Shown: positions 1-7,283, counted from the first letter of the stretch. The stretch: 14,885 nt of DNA from Spirochaetota bacterium (GCA_017998475.1 JAGODA010000039.1:1-14885); one strand, 5' to 3'. The notes: generated from the letters alone by a model not told the origin. A program made the numbers and translations.

Positions 1-1112
1 CCCTGGTCATAGCCTGCCCCTGCGCACTCGGCCTCGCCACCCCCACGGCGGTCACCGTCGGCATCGGCAGGGGGGCCGAGCTCGGCATCCTCATACGAGA
101 AGGCGAGGCGCTCGAGACCGCCGCGCGCGTTTCCGCCGTGCTCCTCGATAAAACCGGAACGATAACGCGTGGACGGCCCGCCGTAACCGATCTGGCCTCC
201 TTCGGCCCCGGCGAGACCGAGCTCCTCGCGATCCTCTCCGGAGTCGAGAAGGACTCGCTGCACCCCCTCGCCGCCGCTATCGTGACCGAGGCAAAGCGCC
301 GGGGTGTCGCGCCGAAGACCGTAGCCTCTTTTGACACCCACGCCGGCCGCGGAGTCAGCGCCATGCTCGACGGACAGAAGGTACTGGCAGGAAGCGTCGA
401 CTTCCTCGCCGGACAAGGAGTGGCGATCGACGAACCGGAGAGCGCGTCGATCCGCTCCCTCGAGGAAGCGGGCAGGACCATCGTCGCGTGCGCCCTCGGC
501 GGCCGTGTAATCGGCATCGCCGGAATTTCGGACTCCCCGCGCGAGGACGCGGCGGCCGCAGTGGCGGAGCTCCGCCGTATGGGGCTTCGTGTCGGCATGA
601 TCACAGGGGATAATCCGCGCACCGCCGCGGCGATCGCGCGCGATGTCGGAATCGAAGAGGTCGTTGCGGGCGTTCTCCCGGAGCGCAAGGCCTCGGAGGT
701 CCGACGGCTGCAGCGCGAAGGACACATTGTCGCCTTCGTCGGTGACGGCATCAACGACGCTCCCGCTCTCGCGGCGGCCGACGTGGGCGTGGCGGCCGGC
801 GGCGGGACCGACATCGCGGTGGAAAGCGGACGCGTCGTCCTCATGAAGGAACGCCTGCTCGATGTTCCCGCGGCGCTGCAGCTCAGCCGCGCGGTTATGC
901 GTCGCATCAGGCAGAATATCTTCTGGGCCTTCGCCTACAACATGCTGCTTCTCCCGGTGGCCGCGGGACTCCTCCATCCATTCTACGGGATCACCTTCAA
1001 ACCGGAACTCGCGGGGCTTGCCATGGCCGCGAGCTCGGTTACGGTTGTAAGCTTCTCTCTGCTCCTCAAACGCTTCACTCCCGCGGCCATCCGGCGGCCA
1101 AAAAACTCTTGA
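1..1112 (+). CDS. copA: Copper-type P1B ATPase, C-terminal part (5' end outside window)
   Basis: This is the catalytic half of a heavy-metal P-type ATPase that pumps metal across the inner membrane using ATP. The reading frame is open from base 3, so the N-terminus lies upstream. An internal GTG at 138 is not the real start. Visible motifs are the transmembrane metal site CPC (bases 15-23, in ACPCALGLATPT), the phosphorylation site DKTGT (147-161), the nucleotide-domain HP pair in SLHPLA (near 260), TGDN (near 604) and the hinge GDGIND (about 741-758). The C-terminal membrane pair carries AYN and MAASSVTVVSF. In the family, YN and MxxSS together with CPC mark Cu(I) exporters, so CopA-type copper export is the best call. 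The frame ends with TGA at 1110-1112. Metal specificity is inferred from motifs; silver is equally possible. Confidence 0.93.
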   Translation, partial: LVIACPCALGLATPTAVTVGIGRGAELGILIREGEALETAARVSAVLLDKTGTITRGRPAVTDLASFGPGETELLAILSGVEKDSLHPLAAAIVTEAKRRGVAPKTVASFDTHAGRGVSAMLDGQKVLAGSVDFLAGQGVAIDEPESASIRSLEEAGRTIVACALGGRVIGIAGISDSPREDAAAAVAELRRMGLRVGMITGDNPRTAAAIARDVGIEEVVAGVLPERKASEVRRLQREGHIVAFVGDGINDAPALAAADVGVAAGGGTDIAVESGRVVLMKERLLDVPAALQLSRAVMRRIRQNIFWAFAYNMLLLPVAAGLLHPFYGITFKPELAGLAMAASSVTVVSFSLLLKRFTPAAIRRPKNS

Positions 1113-1135
1113 CAGTCAATATGAATGGTATTCAT
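1109..1135 (+). promoter_or_regulatory. Palindromic operator-like site beside a -35-like box
   Basis: The copA stop codon overlaps TTGACA (1109-1114), a perfect -35 hexamer. Just downstream is the 15-base dyad ATGAATGGTATTCAT (1121-1135), with 6-base arms and a 3-base centre, inside an AT-rich patch that runs to about 1160. The dyad resembles a metalloregulator or Fur-family operator placed between promoter elements of the downstream aminotransferase cassette. No good -10 sits at the ideal spacing: TATTCA is too close and TTTTAT slightly too far. The promoter call is therefore tentative; the dyad itself is directly visible. It could also be a weak hairpin ending the copA transcript. Confidence 0.4.
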
Positions 1136-1250
1136 TTTATTAACAGTGATTATTTAATTCTATCCCTCGCAACCGGATCACCGTCCGCCGGGCAGGGTGT
1201 GGGGAACCCATCCCGCCCGGCGAGACCGTTCAGACCGAGGAGGCGGCAGC

Positions 1251-2489
1251 ATGAAACTCTATGAATTCACCAGATCGTACGAGATGTTCGAGGAGGCCAA
1301 AAAATACGTGCCCAACGGCATTTACGGCCCGCGAAGTCCCATGTTCCTCACCTTCGGCTCCTACCCCGCCTTTCTGAAGCGCGGAGAGGGCTGCAGGATA
1401 TGGGACGTCGACGGTAACGAGTACATCGATTACATGTGCTCGTTCGGAACGAACCTATTGGGCCTCAAGCATCAGAAAATCGACGAGGCTGCGCGAAGGC
1501 AGCAGGAGAACGCCGACTGCTTCACCCTGCCCTCCGACCTCTGGCTTCCCCTGGCAAAAAAAATGGTCGAGACCATCCACGGGGCCGACTGGTGCGTCTT
1601 CGGCAAGAACGGCTCCGATGTGACATCCTACTCAATCACCGTGGCCCGAGCCCATACCGGCAGGTCCGTTATCCTCATCGCGAAGGGATCGTATCACGGC
1701 TCCCATTTCTGGTGCCAGACCCACGGAGAGGGCGTCCCGGAAGAGTGGAAGACCCACCTGGCGTATTTCGAATACAATGACGTCGCTGACTTCAAGCGCG
1801 TCGTCGACGAGAACCGGGGCAAGGTGGCCGCGGTCATCCTCACTCCGCACCGCCACGATGCGCTTCGCGACCAGGAGCTTCCTGAAAAGGAGTTCGTCGA
1901 TGCGGTCAATTCGACGGCGCGCGCCGAGGGCTTCGCCATCATCGTCGACGATATCCGCTGCGGCTTCCGTCTGAATATAGAGGGGAGCGCGAAGCACTAC
2001 GGCTTCAACGCCGATCTGCAGACCTTCGGGAAGGCCATGGCCAACGGCTATCCGATAGCGGTCGCCGCGGGTCGTTCCGATCTCAAAGCCGCCGCGGAGA
2101 AGGTGTTCTTTACCGGCACACACTACTTCTCGGGGGTTCCGTTCGCCGCCGCCCTGGCGACCATCGATGAGATACAGTCGAGCGGGGCCATCGGGAAGAT
2201 CGACACCATGGGGAAAAAGCTCATGAAGGGGCTCGAGCAGGCCGCCTCGGCCGCCGGGGTAAAGGTGGCACTTTCCGGCCCGCCCGCAATGCCCTATATG
2301 ACATTCGAAAACGATCCGACCTTCGAAACGAACCGCTATTTCTGCGGTGAGGCCGCCCGCAGGGGCATATTCTTCCACCCTCACCATAACTGGTTCGTCT
2401 GCGCCGCGATCACCGACGAGGATATTACAAAGACCATTGATGTGGCCGCCGAGTGTTTCGGGCTGGTCAAAAAAAAGATTGGGGGCTGA
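1251..2489 (+). CDS. Class III PLP-dependent aminotransferase (glutamate-1-semialdehyde aminomutase-like)
   Basis: A 412-residue fold-type I PLP enzyme of aminotransferase class III, close to the glutamate-1-semialdehyde 2,1-aminomutase group. The ATG at 1251 is chosen because GGAGG lies 7 bases upstream (1239-1243) and because homology-like sequence begins there; a GTG at 1197 in the same frame has no such site. Residues FLKRGEGCRIWDVDGNEYID (41-60) form the usual N-terminal strand. NGSDVTSYSITVARAHTGR (120-138) is the cofactor-phosphate and substrate region. VDDIRCGFR (232-240) holds the Asp that contacts the PLP ring nitrogen, D233 or D234. TFGKAMANGYP (258-268) supplies the Schiff-base lysine K261. 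The family usually has DE before the xxGFR block; here it is DD. The substrate is not evident. A heme-pathway HemL role is unlikely because the motifs diverge and the neighbours are a VOC protein and a TetR regulator. Only 2 bases separate it from the next start. Confidence 0.9.
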   Translation: MKLYEFTRSYEMFEEAKKYVPNGIYGPRSPMFLTFGSYPAFLKRGEGCRIWDVDGNEYIDYMCSFGTNLLGLKHQKIDEAARRQQENADCFTLPSDLWLPLAKKMVETIHGADWCVFGKNGSDVTSYSITVARAHTGRSVILIAKGSYHGSHFWCQTHGEGVPEEWKTHLAYFEYNDVADFKRVVDENRGKVAAVILTPHRHDALRDQELPEKEFVDAVNSTARAEGFAIIVDDIRCGFRLNIEGSAKHYGFNADLQTFGKAMANGYPIAVAAGRSDLKAAAEKVFFTGTHYFSGVPFAAALATIDEIQSSGAIGKIDTMGKKLMKGLEQAASAAGVKVALSGPPAMPYMTFENDPTFETNRYFCGEAARRGIFFHPHHNWFVCAAITDEDITKTIDVAAECFGLVKKKIGG

Positions 2490-2491
2490 AT

Positions 2492-2869
2492 ATGAAGTGG
2501 AACCATCTCGGAATCAAGACGGCCAGCCTGGAAAAATCGCTCGAATTTTACTGCGACATCCTCGGCCTGAGAATAGTAGATGAAGTTGACATATTAGGGA
2601 AGAAATTCTATTTTGTCGGAAACGACGATTTCAGCATCGAAATCGAACCGGGGAATCCGGGTGATGCCCAGGCGAATATGAGCGTACAGACCGGCATGTA
2701 TCACTTCAGCCTGACTGTGGACGATATCAAAGGACTCGTGGCCATGCTGAAGGAGCGGGGAGTTACGGTCGCTTTCGATCCGCTCCAGCCCAGGCCCGAC
2801 CGCTGGACATCGTTTATCCAGGGCCCGGACGGAGAGTTCATTCAACTGATTGAGTATGTGAATAAATAA
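2492..2869 (+). CDS. VOC-superfamily (glyoxalase/bleomycin-resistance fold) protein
   Basis: A 125-residue protein with one full vicinal-oxygen-chelate module made of two beta-alpha-beta-beta-beta repeats. The start is the ATG two bases after the aminotransferase stop, preceded by a G-run (2481-2485); a longer frame from 2453 would overlap the upstream gene and lacks support. The expected four metal ligands are visible: H5 (WNHLGI), E50 or E52 (SIEIE), H71 (MYHFSLTV) and E121 (IQLIEYV). In this superfamily they bind Fe, Zn, Mn, Ni or Co for isomerase, lyase or dioxygenase chemistry. The GPDGEFIQLIEY ending is typical of lactoylglutathione-lyase-like proteins. Tight spacing implies co-translation with the aminotransferase, so it may act on the same pathway. 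The exact reaction cannot be read from the sequence. Confidence 0.9.
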   Translation: MKWNHLGIKTASLEKSLEFYCDILGLRIVDEVDILGKKFYFVGNDDFSIEIEPGNPGDAQANMSVQTGMYHFSLTVDDIKGLVAMLKERGVTVAFDPLQPRPDRWTSFIQGPDGEFIQLIEYVNK

Positions 2870-2873
2870 AGAG

Positions 2874-2905
2874 CGCGGGAAACGGCGGCACTCCGCCTTC
2901 CCGCG
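2874..2905 (+). terminator. Strong GC hairpin between the VOC gene and tetR
   Basis: The arms CGCGGGAA (2874-2881) and TTCCCGCG (2898-2905) enclose a second stem, GGCGG (2884-2888) with CCGCC (2893-2897), around a CACT loop. A two-base bulge (2882-2883) separates the stems. The hairpin begins 5 bases after the VOC stop codon. It is not followed by a T-run on the plus strand, so it is not a classic intrinsic terminator. The bases just after it (GAAGG, from 2905) are the likely ribosome binding site of tetR. It may attenuate, stabilise the upstream mRNA 3' end, or limit tetR translation. Confidence 0.45.
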
Positions 2906-2919
2906 AAGGTTGTTCCACC

Positions 2920-3597
2920 ATGGGTATTAAAGAACGCAAGATCCGCGAAAAAGAGGAACGGAGGATCGCCATCCTCGACGCAGCGCGGACGCTCCTGTTC
3001 CAGGAGGGGATCTCCTCGACGTCGGTCCATCAGATCGCCAAGCTCACCGAGCTGTCGGTCGGCACCATCTATCTGTACTTCTCGAGCAAGGAGGAGATTT
3101 TCGCTACGCTTCAGGAGGAAGGGCTGGACATCCTGTACTCCAAGGTCGAGGAGGCCGGCGGGGGCAACGGGCGCGCCGGTGAGCGGCTTTCCAGCATGGC
3201 ACAGGCATATCTTGACTTCTCACGTGAGCACAAAAAATACTTCGATATCTTCAACTACTTCATCTCGTCTCCAGACGTGATCTTTCCCCCCAATTTAAAG
3301 AACAGGATCGACAAACACGGCAACCGCATTCTGGTGATGGTTGAGGGCGCGATCAAACAGGGGATCGCCGACGGCGATTTCAACGAGGTGAACGTGAAGA
3401 ACTCGGCACTCTATTTCTGGGGTTCCTTGCACGGACTGATCCAGTTCAGAAAACTGAAAAACACGATGTACCGGCACGAGAACTTCGAGGAGCTCTACCG
3501 TTACGCCGCCGATCACTTCATCCGGGGCCTTTCGGGTCAAACGGGGGAACAGGGCCGTTCTGCCGCAAGGAAATCCGTGGCGCGCGCCACGAGCTAA
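2920..3597 (+). CDS. TetR/AcrR-family transcriptional regulator
   Basis: A 225-residue one-component repressor. The N-terminal DNA-binding domain shows the standard TetR pattern: helix 1 around IAILDAARTLLFQEG (16-30), then the helix-turn-helix SVHQIAKLTELSVGTIYLYF (35-54), then SSKEEIF (55-61). The remainder is a helical ligand-binding and dimerisation domain rich in aromatics (YFDIFNYF, 107-114; YFWGSLHGLIQF, 165-176) with a polar, low-complexity tail. The start ATG has GAAGG about 10 bases upstream. The gene is last in the aminotransferase-VOC-TetR run and ends 3 bases before a convergent gene. Family knowledge suggests it represses its own cluster in response to a small ligand; the ligand is unknown. 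Confidence 0.93.
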   Translation: MGIKERKIREKEERRIAILDAARTLLFQEGISSTSVHQIAKLTELSVGTIYLYFSSKEEIFATLQEEGLDILYSKVEEAGGGNGRAGERLSSMAQAYLDFSREHKKYFDIFNYFISSPDVIFPPNLKNRIDKHGNRILVMVEGAIKQGIADGDFNEVNVKNSALYFWGSLHGLIQFRKLKNTMYRHENFEELYRYAADHFIRGLSGQTGEQGRSAARKSVARATS

Positions 3598-3600
3598 CCG

Positions 3601-3957
3601 TTAATCCAGGATCATTCTCAGCGCGAGCAGAAGCAGCACGACGCCGAACACCTTCCGCAGGGTGGCCGCGTCGATATTCACCACCACCTTGGCCCCCAGC
3701 ATGCCGCCGATGATGAATCCGGCCGCGATAAGCGCCGCCACCGGCACATTGACATGGCCGCTTCTGTAATACACGTACGCCGCGAGCAGACCGATCGGCG
3801 GGATCATCGCGGCAAGGGACGTTCCCTGGGCCATGTGCTGGTCGAATCCCAGCATGAATACCAGCGCAGGGATAATGACAACTCCCCCGCCGATCCCCAT
3901 AAAACCGCTCGCCAGGCCCGCAATGGAGCCGATTAAAACAGCAATCAGGTACGTCAT
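3601..3957 (-). CDS. Half-size TauE/SafE family membrane protein
   Basis: A 118-residue, very hydrophobic protein with about four membrane segments. It opens with the TauE/SafE signature IAGLASGFMGIGGGVVIIPA (12-31) and a later second glycine-rich segment, FIIGGMLGAKV. Full-length members have about 250 residues and eight segments in two repeats. This one matches only one repeat, as in short family members that presumably dimerise. The family is assigned to sulfite, sulfoacetate or other organic-anion export, but the substrate here is unknown. The ATG at 3957 is used; the in-frame GTG at 3960 is better spaced from the upstream GGAGG and may be the true start. A longer frame reaching 4149 only runs antisense-free through the ruvB end and is rejected. 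The ruvB stop lies 7 bases upstream, so the genes are co-transcribed. Confidence 0.85.
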   Translation of the reverse strand: MTYLIAVLIGSIAGLASGFMGIGGGVVIIPALVFMLGFDQHMAQGTSLAAMIPPIGLLAAYVYYRSGHVNVPVAALIAAGFIIGGMLGAKVVVNIDAATLRKVFGVVLLLLALRMILD

Positions 3958-3964
3958 CACGTCT

Positions 3965-5014
3965 TCAGTCCTCCTCTTCGGGAAACAATCCCGCCTGCGC
4001 CGACTCGCCGCAGGCCCCCGTATACTTCCTGCCGAGATGCTCGTACGCTCCGCGCGTCGCCACCCTGCCTCGCGGCGTGCGGTTGAGGAGCCCGCTTTGA
4101 ACCAGGAAGGGCTCGTAAAAATCCTCCAGCGTGTCGATCTCCTCTCCAACGGATATGGCGATGGTCTTGACGCCTACGGGGCCGCCGTCGTACTTGTCGA
4201 TAATCACGGAGAGTATTTTACGGTCCATGTCGTCGAGGCCGAGAACGTCGATATCGAGCCGATCGAGCGCGTAGCGCGTCACCTCGAGATCAATGGTCGG
4301 GCGTTTTTCCACCACGGCGAAATCCGCCACGCGCTTGAGCAGGCGGTTGACGATACGCGGCGTTCGGCGCGAACGCCGCGCGAGCTCGGCAGCGGCCTCT
4401 GCGCTTATGGGACAGCCCAGTATGCGCGCCGAGCGGTCGGCTATGTTTTTAAGATCGTCTATTTCATAATAGTTGAGCCGGAGCGGAATACCGAAACGGT
4501 CGCGCAGGGCCGAGGTAAGTAGACCCGTACGCGTTGTCGCTCCTACCAGCGTAAACGGCGCCAGGTTTATCTTGATGGTCTTCGCTCCGACGCCCTGCCC
4601 GATGATGATGTCCAGCGAGCGGTCCTCCATGGCCGGATAAAGAATCTCCTCGATTGCGGGAGAGAGGCGGTGGATCTCGTCGAGGAAGAGAACGTCGTTC
4701 TCCTCGAGCCCGGTGAGTATGGAGGCCAGATCGCCGGCCTTGTCGATGACCGGCGCGGAGGTCGCCCGCAGATTGACACCAAGCTCCTTCGCGATGATGA
4801 AGGCCAGCGTTGTCTTGCCAAGGCCCGGGGGCCCCGCCAGCAGCACGTGGTCGAGGGGGGTCTTGCGCATCCGGGCGGACTGGATGAACACGCGCAGGTT
4901 GTCGACGATCTTCCTCTGACCCACGAATTCGTCGAGGCTCGACGGCCGCAGCGACTGCTCTTCCCTGTCCTCGGAGAGCCTGTCCGCGTTCACGAGGCGT
5001 GAAAGGTTTTCCAT
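3965..5014 (-). CDS. ruvB: Holliday junction branch migration ATPase RuvB
   Basis: A 349-residue AAA+ motor of normal family length that, with RuvA, drives branch migration of Holliday junctions during recombinational repair. Visible motifs are the N-terminal LRPSSLDEFVGQ (22-33), Walker A GPPGLGKTT (61-69), Walker B LFLDEIHRL (109-117), sensor I GATTR (158-162) and the arginine finger in LRDRFG (R171). The C-terminal winged-helix domain includes GGPVGVKTIA and the ending SGLLNRTPRGR, both highly conserved. ruvA and ruvC are not adjacent. It sits between a PtsN-like gene (7-base gap upstream) and a TauE/SafE gene (7-base gap downstream), so it is the middle gene of a three-gene transcript. 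Confidence 0.98.
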   Translation of the reverse strand: MENLSRLVNADRLSEDREEQSLRPSSLDEFVGQRKIVDNLRVFIQSARMRKTPLDHVLLAGPPGLGKTTLAFIIAKELGVNLRATSAPVIDKAGDLASILTGLEENDVLFLDEIHRLSPAIEEILYPAMEDRSLDIIIGQGVGAKTIKINLAPFTLVGATTRTGLLTSALRDRFGIPLRLNYYEIDDLKNIADRSARILGCPISAEAAAELARRSRRTPRIVNRLLKRVADFAVVEKRPTIDLEVTRYALDRLDIDVLGLDDMDRKILSVIIDKYDGGPVGVKTIAISVGEEIDTLEDFYEPFLVQSGLLNRTPRGRVATRGAYEHLGRKYTGACGESAQAGLFPEEED

Positions 5015-5021
5015 CGTGGCG

Positions 5022-5492
5022 TTACTTCTTGGCGGATTCGTACTTTTTAATCGTTTTGAGCACGGTGTCGGCGGTCTTCTGCGCGAGCAGCTCGTCGCGG
5101 ATAACGTCGTTATTCATGATGCGCGCGATATTGGCGAGCGTCTTGATGTGCTGGGTGAGCTTGTTCTTCGGTACGAGCAGCAGTATGGCGATTTTCACCG
5201 GCTGGTTATCGATAGCGTCGAAATCGATGCCGTTCTCACAGAGCGCAAGGACTATTATGATGTCCTCCACCCTGGCGGAGGTGCAGTGCGGAATCGCCAC
5301 TCCCTTTCCGATCCCGGTGCTCATGGACTTCTCACGCTCCACCAGGGCCTTTTTAACGACCTCCCGGTCCTCCTCGCGGACGTCTTTGTTTTTAACGGCC
5401 AGGTCGAGCATCTCCTGGATGAGGTCCCAGCGCGTTTTCGACTGCGAGCCGATAATGATGTTGCTCTTCTTGAGATATTCAGATAGGATCAT
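5022..5492 (-). CDS. PTS EIIA type-2 (PtsN-like) domain protein
   Basis: A 156-residue single-domain protein of the fructose/mannitol/nitrogen EIIA family (PTS_EIIA_2). The phosphorylation site is conserved: STGIGKGVAIPHC gives H69 as the acceptor histidine, preceded by an EREKSMSTGIG block typical of the family. A stand-alone EIIA with no sugar permease domains or permease genes nearby points to a regulatory (nitrogen-PTS, PtsN-like) role rather than sugar import: it is phosphorylated by Hpr or NPr and modulates partner proteins. It is the first gene of the run with ruvB and the TauE/SafE gene. A good promoter lies 115 to 143 bases upstream of the ATG. Confidence 0.92.
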   Translation of the reverse strand: MILSEYLKKSNIIIGSQSKTRWDLIQEMLDLAVKNKDVREEDREVVKKALVEREKSMSTGIGKGVAIPHCTSARVEDIIIVLALCENGIDFDAIDNQPVKIAILLLVPKNKLTQHIKTLANIARIMNNDVIRDELLAQKTADTVLKTIKKYESAKK

Positions 5493-5606
5493 GGCTTGAT
5501 GTCGTAGCCCGTACGAGTTTCGTGATTCGAACGCCGCGATATTCCGGTTTTCCGGAAACTACGATTATAGCTCACCGCCGGTCGAGCGGCGAAAAAATCA
5601 GGGTAA

Positions 5607-5635
5607 AGTAAACGGGAGCGAGGGTTTTTAGTCAA
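5607..5635 (-). promoter_or_regulatory. Sigma70-like promoter for the ptsN-ruvB-tauE run
   Basis: On the minus strand, TTGACT (5630-5635) and TTTACT (5607-5612) are separated by exactly 17 bases: 5/6 and 4/6 matches to the -35 and -10 consensus. The block lies in an AT-rich stretch between the DUF4416 stop and the EIIA start. A perfect TATAAT also occurs nearer the gene on the same strand (5564-5569) but lacks a fitting -35; it may be a second start. A 10-base palindrome TTTCCGGAAA (5549-5558) falls in the leader. Confidence 0.5.
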
Positions 5636-5691
5636 GATATATATTTTCGTCGTATTATAGGCCCATTCTTCGCGATCGGGCGCTTCCACGC

Positions 5692-6216
5692 CTATACATC
5701 CTTCAACTGCTGCGCATACAGCCTCCGTACGCCGTGGAAAAAATCCAGGTACTCCCGCGACCGATAGTCGGGATACGTCCAGTCCCACGGCTCGTACCGC
5801 CGCGCGACGAACCTGTATTCGTTCTCCAGGTAAACGCCCTCCCCGATGTACGCCCTGTGGAAATACTCCTTGCAGGAGGCGAGAAACACGTTCGAGAGGG
5901 TGAGATACCCGGGATCGATATTGACGGTCCGCTTGTCCCTGCCCGAGAGCTTTTTCTCCAGCCTGTTGGTGAGCAGCTTTATCGCCACGATGTCCTCGCG
6001 CCGTACGAGCTTCCGGAACGAGAGAAAGACCCTGAAAAGGTCCCGTCCCATACCGCCGTAGTATTCGGTGTGCACGAAAGGAATTTTCGCCGTCTTGAAA
6101 TCGATGTCGCCGTATTTTTTCACCAGGGCGGCCTCCGCCGATAGCGCAAGCTCGCCCGACGCGGTGATGATACCGGCAAACAGCTTCGCCTTTTTCGGAA
6201 TTACGGGCTCGGCCAT
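5692..6216 (-). CDS. DUF4416 family protein
   Basis: A 174-residue soluble protein recognised as DUF4416 from its conserved blocks: KAKLFAGIIT (9-18), the FVHTEYYGGMG stretch (47-57), KLLTNRLEKKLSGRDKRTVN (80-99), NIDPGYLTLSNVFLASCKEY (99-118) and the C-terminal WTYPDYRSREYLDFF (146-160). The length matches the family. No biochemical role is established; the invariant DPGYLTL and WTYPDYRS motifs suggest a catalytic or ligand site. Its start overlaps the last 16 bases of the upstream pseudouridine synthase gene, implying translational coupling. No signal peptide or membrane segment is seen, so it should be cytoplasmic. Confidence 0.9.
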   Translation of the reverse strand: MAEPVIPKKAKLFAGIITASGELALSAEAALVKKYGDIDFKTAKIPFVHTEYYGGMGRDLFRVFLSFRKLVRREDIVAIKLLTNRLEKKLSGRDKRTVNIDPGYLTLSNVFLASCKEYFHRAYIGEGVYLENEYRFVARRYEPWDWTYPDYRSREYLDFFHGVRRLYAQQLKDV

Positions 6217-7154
6217 GCCGGCCTCCTCTTTTCCGCGATGAATTCCCTGAAATCGGCCGGAACCGGCGCCTTTATCAGGAGTTCCCGTCCCTGCATCGGA
6301 TGATAAAACTTCAGGGAGCGCGAATGAAGGGCCGAACGCGGCATCTCGAGCGCGGAGAGCAGGTCCCCGGTCAGACCCTCGCGCACGAACCGGCCGAAAA
6401 GCCTCTCGTCGCGGCCGTAGAGTTTGTCGCCGACGATGGGAAGGCCCGCATGGCGCAGATGCACACGAATCTGATGGAGCCTTCCCGTTTCGGGGAACGC
6501 GCGTACGAGCGTGTAATCGCCGAATGAGAAGAGCGCCCTGAAGCCGGTCCGCGCGTACTCACCGCCATCGGGCGAGGCGACGCGCTTTTTTTTGATGAGC
6601 GCCGTCGGATCGTCGCGTATCGGAACGTCTATTTCGAACTCGCGGACCGCGGGTCTGCCATGTACGATGGCGACATAGCTTTTCGTCACCGCATGGAAGT
6701 TACGCTGGATCTTCGAGGCCACCTCCGCGCGTTTCGCGAGCAGGATGACACCAGAGGTCTCACGGTCGAGCCTGTGCGCCGGAAAGTAGTTTCCTCCGGT
6801 CCGCTCCTGAAGTATGCGCACCAGGGTATTGTTGAAATACCTTCCCGCCGGATGGACGGGAAGGTTTCCCGGCTTGTCGACGCACACCAGATACTCGTCT
6901 TCGTACAGCACCGTCAGCCTGTCGTCCACCTCGGGCTCGGCAAAACCCCGGCCGTCGAAGCGCACTATATCACCGCCGCGCACCCTGCGGCCGGGACTCT
7001 CAACCTTTTCGTGGTTAAGGTAGACTCTGCCCCGCTCAATCTCCCTCTGCCAGGCCGTTCGGCTGAGATAGGTAAAGCGCCCGGCAAGATACACGTCGAG
7101 CCGCTCGCGTTCGTGCTCCCGCGGAACCGCAGTCTCGTTTATTCGCTCGTCCAT
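6201..7154 (-). CDS. RluA/RluD-family pseudouridine synthase with S4 domain
   Basis: A 317-residue RNA-modifying enzyme that isomerises uridine to pseudouridine, probably in 23S rRNA. It has an N-terminal S4 RNA-binding domain (about residues 17-68: RLDVYLAGRF, then VYLNHEKVESPGRRVRGGDI) followed by the catalytic domain. The catalytic aspartate is D130 in FPAHRLDRETSGVILLAK (124-141). The downstream blocks KSYVAIVHG and TGRLHQIRVHLRHAGLPIVG are those of RluA, RluC and RluD. The ATG at 7154 begins the S4 module; the frame continues upstream to 8147 but only as antisense of lemA and the DUF2207 gene. The target uridine cannot be told from sequence, so I give no symbol. Confidence 0.95.
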   Translation of the reverse strand: MDERINETAVPREHERERLDVYLAGRFTYLSRTAWQREIERGRVYLNHEKVESPGRRVRGGDIVRFDGRGFAEPEVDDRLTVLYEDEYLVCVDKPGNLPVHPAGRYFNNTLVRILQERTGGNYFPAHRLDRETSGVILLAKRAEVASKIQRNFHAVTKSYVAIVHGRPAVREFEIDVPIRDDPTALIKKKRVASPDGGEYARTGFRALFSFGDYTLVRAFPETGRLHQIRVHLRHAGLPIVGDKLYGRDERLFGRFVREGLTGDLLSALEMPRSALHSRSLKFYHPMQGRELLIKAPVPADFREFIAEKRRPAWPSP

Positions 7155-7225
7155 CGTCAGGCCCCCGCAGCGCGCAGTATTACCGCGCCGGCGGCCCCCG
7201 CGCAATCTATTTTTGCGGATTTGCC

Positions 7226-7254
7226 TTGCCAGCGCCCCTATCGTATGATATCCT
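7226..7254 (+). promoter_or_regulatory. Sigma70-like promoter for lemA
   Basis: TTGCCA (7226-7231) and TATCCT (7249-7254) are separated by 17 bases and lie 30 bases before the lemA ATG. The -35 matches 5/6 and the -10 4/6. The site sits in the 129-base divergent gap between the pseudouridine synthase gene and lemA. No comparably good promoter was found for the minus-strand gene; the best is TTGCGC with TAATAC, which is weak. Confidence 0.5.
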
Positions 7255-7283
7255 GCGGCATACTGTCCGGAAGGGAGGACCTC

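Noticed and set aside
1632..2387. Minus-strand open frame of 251 codons opposite the aminotransferase
   Set aside because: The opposite strand has a complete PLP enzyme with catalytic lysine; the minus-strand translation has no recognisable domain.
5489..5788. Minus-strand frame of 99 codons before the EIIA gene
   Set aside because: It overlaps the DUF4416 end and the promoter region, and its translation has no family pattern.
6660..7283. Plus-strand extension upstream of lemA
   Set aside because: It is antisense to the catalytic domain of the pseudouridine synthase, and the lemA ATG at 7284 has its own GGGAGG site.
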